Source: Cloacibacterium sp046296655
Lineage (GTDB): Bacteria > Bacteroidota > Bacteroidia > Flavobacteriales > Weeksellaceae
Length of the DNA: 24,674 nt
Reading direction: 5' to 3'
Assembly (NCBI GenBank): GCA_046296655.1
Contig: JBKBLE010000032.1
Location: 1 to 24,674 of the forward strand
The notes under the pieces are model-generated. The model did no database searches. It was given only the letters and a program-made list of their open reading frames with translations, and had not been told where the DNA came from. Every line of letters begins with the position of its first letter. The stretch's first letter is position 1. Shown one piece after another: positions 7,646 through 14,992 of the stretch. A program made the position numbers and the translations under genes.

Positions 7646-8584
7646 ATGTATAAATTCTCCTTAGGTAATTTTATTTCAGAATCTAATCAGTTATTAGAAA
7701 ACGTAGAAATTGCTTATCACATTTTTGGTGAATTAGCCCCAGAAAAAAAAGTGATTTGGGTTTGTCATGCTTTAACTGCAAATTCAGATGCGCAAGATTG
7801 GTGGCCTAATTTCATTGGCAAAAATTTAACCTTAGACACCGAAAAATATACCATAGTTTGTGCCAATATTTTAGGTTCTTGCTACGGAACGAGTTTCCAA
7901 AAACAAGAAAAACTTCCATTAATCACCATTCGTGATATGGTAAAACTTCACCAAGAATTAGCCAAATTTTTACAAATTTCTGAAATAGAATTGCTTCTAG
8001 GAGGTTCTCTCGGCGGAATGCAATGTTTAGAGTGGGCGATTGCAGAACCTGATTTTATTAAAAAATTATTTGTAATTGCTACCAATGCAAAGCATTCTGC
8101 ATGGGGAATTGCTTTTAACGAAGCGCAAAGAATGGCACTGGAATTAGGAGAAAACGGAATAGATGCAGCAAGAGCTATCGCCATGCTTTCGTACAGAAAT
8201 TATGCTACTTTTGAAGCGACTCAAACTGATGAAGAAGAAAAATTAGAAAATTATAGAGCGGCTTCTTATCAAAGACATCAAGGCGAAAAACTCAGAAAAA
8301 GATTTTCTAAAGAAAGTTATTTCATGCTTTCTAAAGCTATGGATTCTCACCATTTGGGAAGAGGCAGAAATTCAGTAGAAAATGCTTTGAGCCAAATTAC
8401 CGCAGAAACTTTGGTGATTGGCATAGATAGCGATATTCTTTTTCCTGTTTCGGAGCAAAAATTTTTAGCTGAACATATAAAAAACGCAAAACTAGAAGTG
8501 ATTTCTTCACTCTATGGTCATGATGGATTTTTAATCGAAACCGAGAAAATTTCAACATTGCTTAAAAAGCATTTCAACCTATAA
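7646..8584 (+). CDS. metX: homoserine O-acetyltransferase
   Basis: It transfers acetyl from acetyl-CoA to homoserine, giving the substrate of MetY. It has the alpha/beta-hydrolase fold of the MetX family, with nucleophile Ser121 in the elbow LLGGSLGGMQ, catalytic Asp in GIDSDILFP (Asp263 most likely) and His292 in YGHDGF. At 312 residues it is shorter than typical MetX (about 350-380): the segment between GSCYGTS (77-83) and ITIRDMV (93-99) lacks the usual GPSS...PYG insertion. Acyl-donor choice (acetyl rather than succinyl) is inferred from pairing with metY. It follows the OsmC gene by two bases, so coupled translation is likely. Confidence 0.9.
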   Translation: MYKFSLGNFISESNQLLENVEIAYHIFGELAPEKKVIWVCHALTANSDAQDWWPNFIGKNLTLDTEKYTIVCANILGSCYGTSFQKQEKLPLITIRDMVKLHQELAKFLQISEIELLLGGSLGGMQCLEWAIAEPDFIKKLFVIATNAKHSAWGIAFNEAQRMALELGENGIDAARAIAMLSYRNYATFEATQTDEEEKLENYRAASYQRHQGEKLRKRFSKESYFMLSKAMDSHHLGRGRNSVENALSQITAETLVIGIDSDILFPVSEQKFLAEHIKNAKLEVISSLYGHDGFLIETEKISTLLKKHFNL

Positions 8585-8624
8585 GAAAGCACAATAGATG
8601 ATTTTCATAAATTAAAATTAAAAA

Positions 8625-9815
8625 ATGAGCAAAAAATTAACGATAGGATTGTTTGGTTATGGAGTGGTAGGAACCGGTCTTTATGACGTTTTACACAAAA
8701 GTAAAACGGTAGATGCCACCATCAAAAAAATTGTGGTAAAGCATAAAGATAAGCCTAGAAATATTTCGCAAGAGCATTTTCATTATGATAAAAACGAAAT
8801 TCTGCAAGACGAAGAAATCAATCTTGTAGTAGAATTGATAGATGATGCAGATGCAGCTTTTGAAATTGTAAAAACCGCTTTAGAAAAAGGGAAAGCAGTG
8901 GTTTCGGCGAACAAAAAAATGATTGCAGAACATTTCGAAGAACTCTATGAACTGCAAAAAAAGCATCAAGTTCCTTTCCTGTATGAAGCGGCAGTTTGTG
9001 GCAGTATCCCGATTATCAGAAATTTAGAAGAATATTACAATAATGACTTTCTGCAATCCATTCAAGGAATTGTAAATGGTTCTACCAATTATATTTTGAC
9101 CAAAACTTTCCAAGATAATTTAAGCTATGAAGAAGCACTGAAAGAAGCCCAAGAAAAAGGTTATGCAGAGAGCAATCCTATTTTGGATACAGGCGGTTTT
9201 GATGCACGCTCTAAACTTCAAATTCTATTGACGCATTCTTTTGGAATTACCACGAAGCCAGAAGAAGTTTTCAATGTGGGGATTCAGAATTTGGGAGATT
9301 TAGAAATCAAATATGCCAAAGAAAAGAATCTACAGATTAAATTATTGGCTTACGCTCAAAAAAGAAATGAAGAAGAAGTCATCGCACTCGTGATTCCGAA
9401 ATTTGTAAAATCTACTGATACTTTTTCTACAGTGAGTGATGTTTTTAACGGAGTAAAAGTACAAACCGCTTTTGCCGATAAGCAATTTTTCTACGGAAGA
9501 GGAGCGGGTTCATTGCCTACTGCAAGTGCAGTTTTGTCTGATATTTCTGCGATTGCCTATGATTACAGATATGAATATAAGAAAATTGCCAACTCCGAAA
9601 ATTTGAAATTGGCTCAAGATTTTCCTTTGAAAGTTTTATTTAGACATAAAGCCAAAGACAGCCAAAATTTTGAAAATTATTTTGAAGAAATTGAAGAGTT
9701 TTATGGCAATAGAGAAGATGCTTATTTCGTAGGAAGCATTCGTTTTCAGCAACTAAAAGACGTTTTCACAAAGCATCAAGATGAGGTGTCATTTGTGTTG
9801 ATTGATATTTTATAA
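8625..9815 (+). CDS. hom: homoserine dehydrogenase (monofunctional, no ACT domain)
   Basis: It reduces aspartate-semialdehyde to homoserine with NAD(P)H, the branch step to methionine and threonine. In 396 residues it has the Rossmann motif GYGVVG (11-16), VVSANKK (92-98), the substrate-domain motif NGSTNYIL (151-158), the AESNPILD stretch (181-188) and DARSK (193-197) with the catalytic Lys197. No aspartokinase or C-terminal ACT domain is present, so threonine feedback through ACT is not expected; the last 80 residues are not a recognised regulatory domain. It is the last gene of the SAM-riboswitch operon, 40 bases after metX. I see no hairpin terminator after it. Confidence 0.93.
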   Translation: MSKKLTIGLFGYGVVGTGLYDVLHKSKTVDATIKKIVVKHKDKPRNISQEHFHYDKNEILQDEEINLVVELIDDADAAFEIVKTALEKGKAVVSANKKMIAEHFEELYELQKKHQVPFLYEAAVCGSIPIIRNLEEYYNNDFLQSIQGIVNGSTNYILTKTFQDNLSYEEALKEAQEKGYAESNPILDTGGFDARSKLQILLTHSFGITTKPEEVFNVGIQNLGDLEIKYAKEKNLQIKLLAYAQKRNEEEVIALVIPKFVKSTDTFSTVSDVFNGVKVQTAFADKQFFYGRGAGSLPTASAVLSDISAIAYDYRYEYKKIANSENLKLAQDFPLKVLFRHKAKDSQNFENYFEEIEEFYGNREDAYFVGSIRFQQLKDVFTKHQDEVSFVLIDIL

Positions 9816-9875
9816 TTATTAACTTGTTTTTTCCTTAAGCGTTATTTTTCTATGAAAAATGATGCTTTTTTTTCG

Positions 9876-9883
9876 TATTTTTG
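9876..9883 (+). promoter_or_regulatory. -7 promoter box of ctlX
   Basis: TATTTTTG is an exact TAnnTTTG match ending 18 bases before the ATG at 9902. The TTG at its end is in frame with ctlX and could be mistaken for a start codon. Confidence 0.55.
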
Positions 9884-9901
9884 AGCAGACAAGAAAAATA
9901 T

Positions 9902-10822
9902 ATGCAAACAACAAGCACCGTTTTAATGATAGAGCCCGTTGCATTTGGTTTTAATGCAGAAACGGCACAGAATAATTATTTTCAAGTGAATTCAGAAAAT
10001 GCTGAAACACAAGGAAAAGCACTGCAAGAGTTTCAAAATTTTGCAGAAAAATTAAGAAGTCATGGCATCAATGTGATAACGATTAAAGACACTTTAGAAC
10101 CTCATACTCCAGATTCTATTTTTCCTAATAATTGGATTTCTATGCACCAAGATGGAAAGGTAGTGCTCTATCCTATGTGTGCGGTGAACAGAAGATGGGA
10201 ACGTAGAAATGATATTTTAGAAATGCTTCAAGAGAAATTTGAGGTAAAAGAAATCATCGATTTTTCGGCGCCAGAAAAAGAAGGAAGATTTTTAGAAGGA
10301 ACAGGAAGCATGATTTTCGATCATGACCACAAATTAGCGTATGGTTCTGTTTCGCTGAGGTTAGACGAAGCTTTGTTCAGAGAATTTTGTGAGAAATTTG
10401 GTTATACCCCTGTCGTTTTTCATTCTTTTCAAACAGCTAATGGAGAAAGATTACCAATTTATCATACCAATGTGATGATGTGTGTAGCAGAACAATTTGT
10501 GGTGATTTGCCTAGATTGTATTGATGATGAAACCGAAAGAGTAAACGTAGTGAATACGATTTTAGAGTCAGGAAAGGAAATTATAGAAATTTCTGAAGAT
10601 CAAATGCAACAATTCGCTGGAAATATGCTTCAAGTGCAAAATGAAGATGGCAAAAAATTTTTGGTGATGAGCGAAACGGCTTACAATTCTTTAACTCCGG
10701 AGCAAATTTCAGCTATCAAAAAGTACAATGAAATTATTTATTCTAATCTGGAAACCATAGAAATAAACGGTGGAGGAAGCGCAAGATGCATGCTCGCTGA
10801 GGTTTTCTTACCGAAGAAATAA
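9902..10822 (+). CDS. ctlX: citrulline utilization hydrolase CtlX-type protein
   Basis: This 306-residue protein is a second member of the amidinotransferase/arginine-deiminase superfamily. It matches the CtlX group, described as citrulline-utilisation hydrolases, in having PDSIFPNNWISMH (70-82), RFLEGTGSM (129-137), YHTNVMM (187-193) and the nucleophile Cys296 near the C terminus in GGGSARCMLAEVF. There is no signal peptide, so it is cytosolic. It follows hom by 86 bases, has its own -7 box and ends at a strong terminator, so it is probably a separate unit. The start is the ATG at 9902. The family assignment is firm and the exact reaction less so. Confidence 0.88.
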   Translation: MQTTSTVLMIEPVAFGFNAETAQNNYFQVNSENAETQGKALQEFQNFAEKLRSHGINVITIKDTLEPHTPDSIFPNNWISMHQDGKVVLYPMCAVNRRWERRNDILEMLQEKFEVKEIIDFSAPEKEGRFLEGTGSMIFDHDHKLAYGSVSLRLDEALFREFCEKFGYTPVVFHSFQTANGERLPIYHTNVMMCVAEQFVVICLDCIDDETERVNVVNTILESGKEIIEISEDQMQQFAGNMLQVQNEDGKKFLVMSETAYNSLTPEQISAIKKYNEIIYSNLETIEINGGGSARCMLAEVFLPKK

Positions 10823-10833
10823 AACATTAACTG

Positions 10834-10862
10834 AAGCACCGAAGTTTTCGGTGCTTTTATTT
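10834..10862 (+). terminator. terminator of ctlX
   Basis: AAGCACCGAA (10834-10843) pairs with TTCGGTGCTT (10847-10856), followed by a T-rich run. The stop codon of the ancestral full-length GNAT gene on the other strand (10857-10859) falls inside the T-run. Confidence 0.85.
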
Positions 10863-11288
10863 TTTCCAATCTTCAAAACTCATTTCAAATTTTATTTCCT
10901 CTCCGTGGAATCCTACGTTTTTCCAGCTCTGTTTTTTGTAAAATAGTTCTGCTCTAGAATTTGTTTCTGTTGAAAGTCAAATGGTTTTTTGGGTTTTGCT
11001 AAAATATTCGTCAAGTATTAATTGATGAAGTTTTTTGCCAATACCTTTTCCTTCGTATTCGGGTAGAAGAAATAGCGCCCAAACATTATTTTCTATAAAA
11101 ACTACAATAGAAAAGCCTACAATTGTATCATCAATTTCGCACACGAAACCAGTTCCTCTTTTGGTGATAAACTCTTCTACCAATTCATTAGAAATTAAGC
11201 TAGGGTTTGAAAGTTGATTTTCTTTTACAGAATTTCCCACAACTTGTATCAGAGGAATATCTTTAATGGTTGCTTTTCTGTATATCAT
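10857..11288 (-). pseudogene. GNAT acetyltransferase with in-frame TGA replacing a Trp codon
   Basis: This is a GCN5-related N-acetyltransferase. The first 103 residues include the acetyl-CoA loop EYEGKGIGKKL (77-87). Codon 104 (10977-10979) is TGA. Reading on in the same frame gives 39 more residues beginning LSTETNSRAELFYKKQSW, the normal last strand and helix of GNAT proteins, then TAA at 10857-10859. The restored length, 143 residues, is typical of the family. Homologues as I remember them have IWL.T..N.RAE.FY here, so TGA most likely replaced TGG (Trp). The short product lacks the helix that completes the fold and is probably inactive. Acceptor substrate unknown. A near-consensus -7 box (TATTTTTA) precedes the ATG. 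Confidence 0.8.
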
Positions 11289-11303
11289 ATTGTAAAAATA
11301 AAA

Positions 11304-11330
11304 AAAACCACGAACAAAATTTTGCTCGTG
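11304..11330 (-). terminator. terminator of the serine hydrolase remnant
   Basis: On the minus strand CACGA-G-CAAAA pairs with TTTTG-T-TCGTG (one internal mismatch), followed by a run of eight Ts. It separates the serine hydrolase fragment from the GNAT gene. Confidence 0.7.
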
Positions 11331-11403
11331 ATTTCTTTAATTAAAATTTAGTTTAATATGATGGATTTTTTGTGATATGAGTTTACAATTTTTTTATTTT
11401 CTA

Positions 11404-11817
11404 TTAATTTTCAAAATTTTTAAGGGCAATTTCAGCGATTTTTCTTGTGATTTCGGTGGGAGAGTTACAGTCACAATTGCTAAGAGTAACGGCATAAATA
11501 TGTTTCGAAGGAATATAAACTGCCATTGATTCATAGCCAAAAAGATGACCTCCGTGTTCTCTAGAAAGCATTCCCGCTATATCTTTTATGTGCCATACAT
11601 AACCATAAGAGATTTCTTCTCCATTGTTAAGTTTGTATTTTCTAAAAGCTTTTTCTAGGCTCTCTTTTTTCAATAATTTATTTTGTGTTAAAGCATTTTG
11701 CCATTGTAATAAATATTCAGTGGTAGACATTAATGCGCCAGATGAAAACGGAATACTATAGCTGATTACTGTTTTATTTACATACCCACTTTCTTTTTTG
11801 TGATAACCATATAAGTT
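11404..11817 (-). pseudogene. C-terminal fragment of a serine hydrolase (beta-lactamase class C-like family)
   Basis: The 137 remaining codons match the C-terminal part of serine beta-lactamase-like hydrolases: NLYGYHKKESGYVNK, then FSSGALMSTTEYLLQWQ, YGYVWHI, and the third-motif region EHGGHLFGYES (the HGG box that replaces KTG). The reading frame is closed by TAA at 11818-11820, and the N-terminal half with the SxxK nucleophile motif and YxN is missing. The ATG within ALMSTTEY at 11728-11730 is an internal Met of the family and not a true start. YGYVWHI has Val where family members generally have Gly, in keeping with decay. An orphan minus-strand -7 box lies about 90 bases upstream, suggesting that a deletion joined the old promoter region to the gene's 3' part. 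Confidence 0.7.
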
Positions 11818-11906
11818 TTAGTTATTCGTTTTTAAATAGTTAATAGTTTTTCTAAAAATTTTTCTTCTATTGAGATGAAGTATGTTTTGTTTAATAATTT
11901 ACATTG

Positions 11907-11914
11907 CAAAGATA
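11907..11914 (-). promoter_or_regulatory. orphan -7 box pointing at the hydrolase remnant
   Basis: On the minus strand this reads TATCTTTG, an exact TAnnTTTG. No intact start codon follows before the serine hydrolase fragment. The -33 position overlaps the palindrome at 11928-11941. Confidence 0.45.
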
Positions 11915-11927
11915 TATAATTAATTTA

Positions 11928-11965
11928 GTATTATGTAATACAAAGTAGTAATAAAATTTATTACT
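11928..11965. promoter_or_regulatory. pair of palindromes, possible operator
   Basis: GTATTA-TG-TAATAC (11928-11941) and AGTAATAAA-A-TTTATTACT (11947-11965) are both perfect palindromes, lie six bases apart and share the TAATA core. They cover the -33 zone of the orphan minus-strand promoter. Dimeric winged-helix repressors (HxlR/MarR/TetR types) bind sites of this size; no such regulator gene remains here. Confidence 0.4.
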
Positions 11966-12066
11966 TGATTTAACTTGTTGATTTTCAGTGATAAAAATTT
12001 TAGCTAATGAATTGCTTTCAGAAATAAGACAATCGAAATGGAAAGAGTATTACATCAAAAAACAAA

Positions 12067-12094
12067 AAAAAGTGAAAATTTCTTTCCACTTTTT
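12067..12094. terminator. terminator of the DUF3817 gene
   Basis: AAAAAGTG (12067-12074) pairs with CACTTTTT (12087-12094). On the minus strand a long T-run follows, so it ends transcription of the gene at 12118-12459. Confidence 0.7.
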
Positions 12095-12117
12095 ATATTG
12101 TTTTAAAAATCAAACCT

Positions 12118-12459
12118 TTACTCTCGGTTGAATTTGGCTAATTTTTTGTCAATCCAAATGGTTGCTAATGGAAAAAACGCAGCCAGAAGTGCGAATACAG
12201 AATCTTCGTCATCCCACTGATAAATTTTTCTAGAGGGAATCGCTAGAATCAAGTATAGTGTGAAAAATAAACCATGAATACTCCCCATAACACTAATGTA
12301 AATAATGGGTAAAATTCCCTCCTTGTCCTCACGAATCCAAATCATAGCAGAGAAAAGTAAAAGCCAAGAAATTGCTTCTGCAATACAAACTTGCTTAAAC
12401 CATTTGATGAGTTTTTCTTGAGAATATTTGGATAAAAAGAAATTTTCGATGAATTCCAT
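12118..12459 (-). CDS. DUF3817 family integral membrane protein
   Basis: This is a 113-residue membrane protein of unknown function. Family signs are the opening LIKWFKQVCIAEAISWLLLF segment (17-36), the conserved GSIHGLFFTLYLI (59-71) after the second helix, and the ending AAFFPLATIWIDKKL (93-107). Three membrane segments are likely (about 24-41, 50-74 and 88-104). It has its own -7 box and its own terminator, so it is monocistronic. Function is not known for this family, and nothing nearby suggests one. Confidence 0.85.
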   Translation of the reverse strand: MEFIENFFLSKYSQEKLIKWFKQVCIAEAISWLLLFSAMIWIREDKEGILPIIYISVMGSIHGLFFTLYLILAIPSRKIYQWDDEDSVFALLAAFFPLATIWIDKKLAKFNRE

Positions 12460-12487
12460 TATATTGATAGTTACTTGATTTGAAGTA

Positions 12488-12495
12488 CAAAAATA
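12488..12495 (-). promoter_or_regulatory. -7 promoter box of the DUF3817 gene
   Basis: On the minus strand this reads TATTTTTG, an exact TAnnTTTG, ending 28 bases before the ATG at 12459. Confidence 0.5.
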
Positions 12496-12512
12496 AAGAT
12501 TTAATAATGAAT

Positions 12513-13109
12513 TTACTTATAAAAACTACTTCCGTCTAAATATTCAAAAACTTCTGGTGGAAGCATCGGTCTTACATTTTTACCTTCTTTAATCATTTTT
12601 CTAATTTCTGTGGCAGAAAGTTCTATAATCGGTGCATTAATAATGTTTATGTTTTCTTGATTTTTGATTTTTGAAACACTGAGCGAAGTCGAAGTGCCGC
12701 CTTCAAAAGTTCTGGGATAGACAATGATTTGATAATCAGACATCAGTTTTTCAGCGTTTTTCCACTTAGGAAGCGAGTCTAGATTATCTTCGCCCATAAT
12801 CAGCGCAAAAGAATAATTGGGATATTTTTCTTTGAGATAAGTAAGCGTATCAATCGTGTAACTTGGCTTTGGTAAAGAAAACTCTACGTTTGAAGCGCGC
12901 ATTTTAGGATAGTTTTTCACTGCAAGTTGCACCATATCAAGACGATTATGGTCTGCAAGCAATGATTTTTTATCTTTAAATGGATTTTGCGGAGAAACTA
13001 CAAACCAAAGTTCATCCATATCCGAATTTTCTAAAATATAGTTCGCCAAAATCAAATGCCCAATATGAATGGGATTGAATGAGCCGAAAAATAGTCCAAT
13101 TTTTTTCAT
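12513..13109 (-). CDS. nadD: nicotinate-nucleotide adenylyltransferase
   Basis: It adenylates nicotinate mononucleotide to deamido-NAD in NAD synthesis. The 198-residue product has the nucleotidyltransferase signature GSFNPIHIGH (9-18), SPQNPFKDK (39-47), PSYTIDTL (82-89), MGEDNLDSLPKWK (105-117) and the ISSTxIR-type motif ELSATEIRK (163-171). The start is the ATG at 13109. An in-frame extension to 13163 is encoded by a tandem repeat and is not expected to be translated. Residues 138-145 (GTSTSLSV) fall in a loop after VYPRTF and are encoded by a palindrome-like dispersed repeat; without this insert the length would be nearer the usual 190. It follows recJ on the same strand by 65 bases, so the two are probably co-transcribed. 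Confidence 0.93.
   Translation of the reverse strand: MKKIGLFFGSFNPIHIGHLILANYILENSDMDELWFVVSPQNPFKDKKSLLADHNRLDMVQLAVKNYPKMRASNVEFSLPKPSYTIDTLTYLKEKYPNYSFALIMGEDNLDSLPKWKNAEKLMSDYQIIVYPRTFEGGTSTSLSVSKIKNQENINIINAPIIELSATEIRKMIKEGKNVRPMLPPEVFEYLDGSSFYK
12677..12696. repeat. dispersed-repeat-like element inside nadD
   Basis: The 20 bases CACTGAGCGAAGTCGAAGTG have CACT/AGTG-type ends and a higher GC content than the rest of nadD. Sequences of this type (CTTCGACTTCGCTCAG on the other strand) are, from memory, scattered in intergenic DNA of many bacteria including flavobacteria. Here the element is in frame and adds a Gly/Ser/Thr-rich loop to the enzyme. Confidence 0.55.
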
Positions 13110-13119
13110 AAATTTTGGG

Positions 13120-13146
13120 TTCGAGTTCCGAGATTCGAGTTCCGAG
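13120..13146. repeat. 13-bp direct repeat upstream of nadD
   Basis: TTCGAGTTCCGAG occurs at 13120-13132 and again at 13134-13146, with one base between. It is more GC-rich than its surroundings and fills most of the 65-base gap between recJ and nadD. I believe similar units are common in flavobacterial intergenic regions. Confidence 0.65.
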
Positions 13147-13174
13147 TTTTTACCACGTAACATGTATCTTATCT

Positions 13175-14884
13175 CTAATGAAACTTCACATCACGAATGT
13201 TCAAATAATAGGTTACATTTCCTTTCCAGTGATTTTCTTCTACGGTAAAAGCAATGTCGAAATTTTTAGTTTTGAAATCATCCAGATATTGACCTAATTT
13301 AAAGCCAATACATTCTATATTTCTGCCTGAAACCGGTTGATGAATATAGAATTTTAGGTGATTTCCGTCTTTGCCCATTTGTTTTACATAACCAGAAACT
13401 TTTTGGTTTCTCAGTTCTAAAACAGGCTTCATATTGTGTGGACCAAAAGGTGATAATTTTCTATGAAAATTAAAGAAATCACGGTTTAAATCTTCTATTT
13501 CAATAACAGAATCTATCGTAATAGAAGGGAATTTTTGGTGTTCCTGAATTTTTTCGGCCACTACTTTTTCAAATTTTTCTTTGAAAGCTTCAAATTTATC
13601 TTTCTCCATCGAAAGTCCAGCCGCAGCTTGGTGTCCCCCGAATTTTATGAAATATTCGCTACAAGCTTCTAAGGCTTCGTGCACATCAAAATCTGAAACG
13701 CTTCTTGCAGAAGCTACCATTTCGCCATTGTTACCATCGGTGAAAACCAAAGTCGGTTTATAGTACACTTCCGTCAGTCTAGAAGCTACAATCCCGATTA
13801 CGCCTTTGTTCCATTCATTGTGATAAACCACAGTGGTGAAATTATTTTCTTGCTGGGTTTCGATGACTTGGTTAAAGGCAGATTGAGTAGTATTGGCGTC
13901 TAATTCTCGTCTGGAATCATTGAGATTTAAGATGTCATTTACAATTTGATGAGCGTGTTTCAAATTGTCTGAAATCATCAGTTCTACCGCAGCTTTTCCA
14001 TGAGAAATTCTTCCTGCAGCATTGATTTTCGGAGCAATTTCGAAAACGATGTTAGAAATATCAAACGTAGCAATTTTTTCTTCAGGAATCAGGAGTCTTA
14101 ATCCTAATTTTCTGGTTTTTCTTAATGTTTTTAATCCCAGTTTTGCTAGAACTCTATTTTCTCCAGTCATTGCTACAATATCTGCCGCAATAGAAATAGC
14201 GAGTAAATCGGTAAGTTCATAGAGTTCGTTTTCTGGAATTTTATAAATCGTATTAAGACCTTGACATAATTTAAATCCCACTCCACAACCCGAAAGTTCT
14301 TTGTAAGGATATCTACAATCGGTTCTTTTTGGGTCTAAAACGGCAAAAGCTTTTGGTAATTCTTCGCCTGGTAAATGGTGGTCGCATATAATAAAATCAA
14401 TGCCTAGAGAACTGGCATATTCTATTTTGTCTAATGCTTTAATGCCACAATCTAATGCGATGATAAGCGAGAATCCGTTTTCTTTAGCAAAATTAATTCC
14501 CTCATCAGAAATTCCATAACCTTCAGAATAACGGTCTGGAATATAGAAATCTAAATATTTTTTTTCTACAATTTTAGAAAGATAAAGATACATGAGCGAA
14601 ACTGCAGTAGTTCCGTCTACATCATAATCGCCATAAACCAAAATTTTTTCGCCGTTTTCTATTGCAGAGGCAATTCTGTCTACTGCCAATTGCATATCTT
14701 TCATCAAAAACGGACTGTGAATGTCTTCTAACTTTGGTTTGAAGAATTCTCTGGCTTTTTGGTAATCATCAATGCCTCTTAGAACCAAAATTTTTGATTC
14801 TAAAGTCCCGAAACCAATTGAAGAACTGATGCTGTCTACAATTTCTTCATCAGGTGCTGGTTTATATATCCATTTTTGGCTCAT
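13175..14884 (-). CDS. recJ: single-stranded-DNA-specific exonuclease RecJ
   Basis: RecJ degrades single-stranded DNA 5' to 3' in recombination and mismatch repair. The DHH-superfamily motifs are all visible in 569 residues: GDYDVDGTT (85-93), Asp145 in IALDCGIKA, CDHHLPG (167-173), and the GGHQAAAGLSM box of the DHHA1 domain (about 430-440), followed by an OB-like domain with SPFGPHNMKPVL. Length matches bacterial RecJ. The stop is TAG. It is the first gene of a recJ-nadD pair and is divergent from a lipoprotein gene. Its -7 box ends only five bases before the ATG, so its mRNA may be leaderless. Confidence 0.95.
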   Translation of the reverse strand: MSQKWIYKPAPDEEIVDSISSSIGFGTLESKILVLRGIDDYQKAREFFKPKLEDIHSPFLMKDMQLAVDRIASAIENGEKILVYGDYDVDGTTAVSLMYLYLSKIVEKKYLDFYIPDRYSEGYGISDEGINFAKENGFSLIIALDCGIKALDKIEYASSLGIDFIICDHHLPGEELPKAFAVLDPKRTDCRYPYKELSGCGVGFKLCQGLNTIYKIPENELYELTDLLAISIAADIVAMTGENRVLAKLGLKTLRKTRKLGLRLLIPEEKIATFDISNIVFEIAPKINAAGRISHGKAAVELMISDNLKHAHQIVNDILNLNDSRRELDANTTQSAFNQVIETQQENNFTTVVYHNEWNKGVIGIVASRLTEVYYKPTLVFTDGNNGEMVASARSVSDFDVHEALEACSEYFIKFGGHQAAAGLSMEKDKFEAFKEKFEKVVAEKIQEHQKFPSITIDSVIEIEDLNRDFFNFHRKLSPFGPHNMKPVLELRNQKVSGYVKQMGKDGNHLKFYIHQPVSGRNIECIGFKLGQYLDDFKTKNFDIAFTVEENHWKGNVTYYLNIRDVKFH

Positions 14885-14889
14885 AAATG

Positions 14890-14897
14890 CAAAGTTA
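14890..14897 (-). promoter_or_regulatory. -7 promoter box of recJ, very close to the ATG
   Basis: On the minus strand this reads TAACTTTG, an exact TAnnTTTG. Only five bases separate it from the ATG at 14884, which puts the expected transcription start at or next to the start codon. Confidence 0.5.
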
Positions 14898-14968
14898 GAA
14901 ATTTAAATTCATTTAAATTAGAATAGTTATAAATTATGTCTATTGACTATTATATACATGATAATTTC

Positions 14969-14976
14969 TATTTTTG
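14969..14976 (+). promoter_or_regulatory. -7 promoter box of the lipoprotein gene
   Basis: TATTTTTG is an exact TAnnTTTG ending 16 bases before the ATG at 14993. This position rules out the earlier in-frame ATG at 14936 as the main start. Confidence 0.5.
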
Positions 14977-14992
14977 TTTAAAACTAAAAATC

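Larger units (their letters stand above)
11818..12117. other. 300-base gene-free interval between the hydrolase remnant and the DUF3817 gene
   Basis: I see no supportable gene. The interval holds an orphan -7 box (11907-11914, minus), two adjacent palindromes (11928-11941 and 11947-11965), and a hairpin terminator (12067-12094). A short plus-strand open frame from about 11988 to the DUF3817 end has no recognisable content. Confidence 0.6.

Noticed and set aside
1607..10979. TGA read as tryptophan genome-wide (two genes interrupted by TGA, and no intact gene here ends in TGA)
   Set aside because: All other genes use TGG for Trp and have no internal TGA, and the recombinase stop is not at a clear Trp position. 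Two independent lesions explain it better than recoding.
5477..11876. Shared 13-mer CTTCTATTGAGAT near 5480 and 11865
   Set aside because: In an AT-rich 25-kb window a few repeats of this length are expected by chance, and the flanks do not match.
11988..12120. Short plus-strand open frame (from GTG near 11988) running into the DUF3817 terminator
   Set aside because: No recognised motif, no start with a promoter box, and its end overlaps the convergent gene and terminator.
14936..14992. Longer start for the lipoprotein gene at ATG 14936
   Set aside because: It would put 19 residues before a standard lipoprotein signal, and the -7 box lies downstream of that ATG.
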